Below, piece after piece: positions 4,919 through 6,982 of a stretch of 6,982 nt of DNA. Position 1 is the first letter of the stretch, and each line of letters begins with the position of its first letter. The stretch is from Prolixibacteraceae bacterium (lineage in GTDB: Bacteria > Bacteroidota > Bacteroidia > Bacteroidales > Prolixibacteraceae). A model generated the notes under the pieces. That model did no database searches and was not told the DNA's origin. It saw only the letters and a list, made by a program, of their open reading frames with translations. Location of the stretch: positions 1 through 6,982 of the forward strand of contig JAFGGF010000457.1 of assembly GCA_016930735.1 (NCBI GenBank). The letters run 5' to 3'. A program made the position numbers and the translations under genes.

Positions 4919-6982
4919 ATGAGTTTACAAAAAAGATATATAAAAAACTTCCTATTTTCTATTTTACTAATCCTGATGATTTTTTATATAACAAATTCAA
5001 ATGCACAGAGCCTGAGAATTTATGAAGCACAGTCGGAAAATTATATTACACTGTTAGATGGAGATGATGATACTTCTGACTGGTTTGAACTGATTAATGC
5101 AAGTGAAGACACGATTAATTTAAAAGATTATGGAATAGGGGATGACCTTAACCCGGATTCTGCATGGAAATTTCCGGGCTTTTTTATGGAACCCGGAAGA
5201 ATTTTACTTGTTTTTGCATCAGGAAAAAATAAAAGTTCTGATTTATCATACTGGCATTCGGTTGTTATGCCCGGCGATTCTTTAAAGTATTTAATCCCAA
5301 CAAACGAAATTCCGGGTTGGACCAGCATTAATTATAATGATAATTACTGGAACAGGGGCCCGTCAGGTTTTGGCTATGGCGATAATGACGATGCTACAAT
5401 AATACTAAATACAAGTTCACTCTTTATCAGAGCTGAATTTTATGTTGATAGCCTTGAAGATGTGCTGGATGCCGTTTTTCATATGGATTATGATGATGGT
5501 TTTGTAGCTTATTTGAATGGTATTGAAATAGCCAGGTCATTGAACCTGGGATCTCGGTATGAAGTTCCGGCTTTTAATGCTAATACCGATTATCAGCACG
5601 AGGCTGTGATGTACCTCGGAAATGAACCGGAGGCTTTCCCTGTTTTAAATTTTGAAAATATCCTGGTTGAAGGGAAAAATGTTTTAGCGATTCAGGTTCA
5701 TAACATGAGTTCTAATTCCTCCGATTTTACAGCAATCCCGTTTTTGTCATTTCTTCTTGATAATCAGCCTGAAAATTTACGGAGGCCTTATTTCCTGCCT
5801 TTACCTGATGATTTTCACGTGAATTTTAAGCTTGATGCGGATAACGACAGCCTTTTTCTCTTTTCACCTGAAGGTGAAATTGTCGACCAGTTGATTTTTA
5901 AATCGCCCGGGCCAGATTTGTCAGTAGGGTATCCGGGGCATGATTTCTCTGAACTGGCAGTTTTTACCTTTCCTTCGCCTTTTATTGAAAACGTAACTCA
6001 GGGTGTTGAATATATGGAACTTAATGATGTAAGTATAAATACTGAACCAGGCCTTTATGCGGGTAGCGTACAGGTTAACCTTTCCACGACCGATCCAAAT
6101 GATAAAATATATTTTACCACCGATGGTTCTTTGCCAACTTTAAATTCAGGTCTGTATAGCAGTCCTGTTAACTTAACTGGTCCAACAACGTTAAAAGCAC
6201 GCGTTATAAAGGAAGGATTCGTCCCCGGAGTAGTCAGTACAGCAAGTTTTTATCCAAACTATGATAAAACTTTGCCTGTTACATTTATTTCTACCAATCC
6301 TTCATATTTATGGGATCCGCAGTTTGGTATGTATGCAACCGGTTTTAATGCCAGTGAGGAATTCCCGTATGAAGGAGCGAACTTCTGGATGGACTGGGAA
6401 CGTCCGGCTCATGTTGAAATGTATTTTCCGGGAATGGTTGAAAAGTTTAGTGTGGATTGTGGAATAAAAATATTCGGAGGTTGGTCAAGAGGCCATCCTC
6501 AAAAATCAGTCTCCACTTTTGCACGGAAATCATATGGCGACAAAAACATAAAAGCCAAATTATTTGACGACAGGGATTTTGATGAGTTTGAAGCCCTTGT
6601 TTACCGAAATTCAGGTAATGACTGGTTTGGAGGAAACTGGAGTGCTGGAACGTATTACCGCGACCTGGTTACAACAAAAATGGCTAATAAAAACGGAGTA
6701 GATGTAATGGCAGGAAGGCCAACAATCATGTACTTAAACGGGCAATACTGGGGTATTCAAAACCTGCGTGAAAAAATTAACGAACACTTTATTGCCAGTA
6801 ATCATAACGAGGACTCTGAAAAGCTTGATATACTTGAAGGACACTTTAACATTATAGAAGGCAACAATGAAAATTATCTGGAGCTTTTGGCATTCATCGA
6901 AAATAATGATATTACCATCCCTGAAAATTATGAATATATTAAAAAGAGGATGGATATAAATGAGTTTATCGTTTATAATGTA
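4919..6982 (+). CDS. Secreted lamin-tail domain / CotH kinase-like multidomain protein, 3'-truncated by window edge
   Basis: Open from ATG at 4919 to the window end: 688 codons without a stop. A signal peptide (core about 11-25, cut near SNAQ at 27-30) is followed by a lamin-tail domain (about 33-103, with DWFELINASEDTINLKDYGI), then a beta-rich, galactose-binding-like region (about 133-280, with GFGYGDNDDATI, DYDDGFVAYLNGIEIAR and NVLAIQVHN). A second partial lamin-tail-like stretch (about 299-355) precedes a chitobiase/hexosaminidase C-terminal-like domain (about 372-445, with IYFTTDGSLPT). The CotH kinase-like domain starts near 452: GIKIFGGWSRGHPQKS (515-530), LVYRNSGNDW (560-569), YYRDLVTTKMA (579-589) and IMYLNGQYWGIQNLREKINEHF (603-624). 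CotH is known in Bacillus as a spore-coat protein kinase; the metal-binding part of the domain is expected beyond the window, so activity cannot be judged. A C-terminal secretion domain (type IX) may also follow. It forms an apparent unit with the DUF2490 and lipoprotein genes. Confidence 0.9.
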   Translation, partial: MSLQKRYIKNFLFSILLILMIFYITNSNAQSLRIYEAQSENYITLLDGDDDTSDWFELINASEDTINLKDYGIGDDLNPDSAWKFPGFFMEPGRILLVFASGKNKSSDLSYWHSVVMPGDSLKYLIPTNEIPGWTSINYNDNYWNRGPSGFGYGDNDDATIILNTSSLFIRAEFYVDSLEDVLDAVFHMDYDDGFVAYLNGIEIARSLNLGSRYEVPAFNANTDYQHEAVMYLGNEPEAFPVLNFENILVEGKNVLAIQVHNMSSNSSDFTAIPFLSFLLDNQPENLRRPYFLPLPDDFHVNFKLDADNDSLFLFSPEGEIVDQLIFKSPGPDLSVGYPGHDFSELAVFTFPSPFIENVTQGVEYMELNDVSINTEPGLYAGSVQVNLSTTDPNDKIYFTTDGSLPTLNSGLYSSPVNLTGPTTLKARVIKEGFVPGVVSTASFYPNYDKTLPVTFISTNPSYLWDPQFGMYATGFNASEEFPYEGANFWMDWERPAHVEMYFPGMVEKFSVDCGIKIFGGWSRGHPQKSVSTFARKSYGDKNIKAKLFDDRDFDEFEALVYRNSGNDWFGGNWSAGTYYRDLVTTKMANKNGVDVMAGRPTIMYLNGQYWGIQNLREKINEHFIASNHNEDSEKLDILEGHFNIIEGNNENYLELLAFIENNDITIPENYEYIKKRMDINEFIVYNV

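Overview
The window looks like the chromosome of a Bacteroidota species, probably a free-living polysaccharide degrader of the Bacteroidia type. The DNA is AT-rich, the starts lack Shine-Dalgarno sequences, and there are two lipoproteins, one with an acidic stretch after its lipobox cysteine. The gene families (S1 sulfatase, DUF1080, DUF2490, lamin-tail/CotH protein) are also typical of this phylum. The phylum is a confident inference; anything finer is not. All genes lie on the + strand.

Region 1 (1-1083) is the 3' part of a glycoside hydrolase family 5 gene that begins upstream of the window; both catalytic glutamates are present. A 301-base spacer follows (1084-1384). It holds a GC-rich hairpin, a two-hairpin segment that resembles a dispersed Bacteroidota intergenic repeat, and a short tract that looks protein-coding on the minus strand.

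Region 2 (1385-3623) is a two-gene unit closed by a strong intrinsic terminator. It contains a formylglycine-type S1 sulfatase lipoprotein and, 18 bases later, a secreted DUF1080 protein (3-keto-disaccharide hydrolase family). With the GH5 enzyme, this suggests catabolism of a sulfated or otherwise modified polysaccharide: desulfation plus cleavage of glycosidic bonds. No SusC/SusD pair is visible, so a full polysaccharide utilization locus cannot be claimed.

Region 3 (about 3724-6982 and beyond) is a second, functionally different unit. It starts after a spacer with a perfect 11-bp tandem repeat and a 10-bp palindrome. It encodes a small acidic lipoprotein, a DUF2490 outer-membrane beta-barrel protein whose only plausible start is a TTG directly after the lipoprotein stop codon, and a large secreted protein with a lamin-tail domain, a beta-rich domain, a chitobiase-C-like domain and a CotH kinase-like domain. 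The last gene is cut by the window end. This lipoprotein/barrel/CotH cassette is the most interesting part: a possible cell-surface phosphorylation or spore-coat-kinase-like module in a non-sporulating lineage, with unknown substrate.
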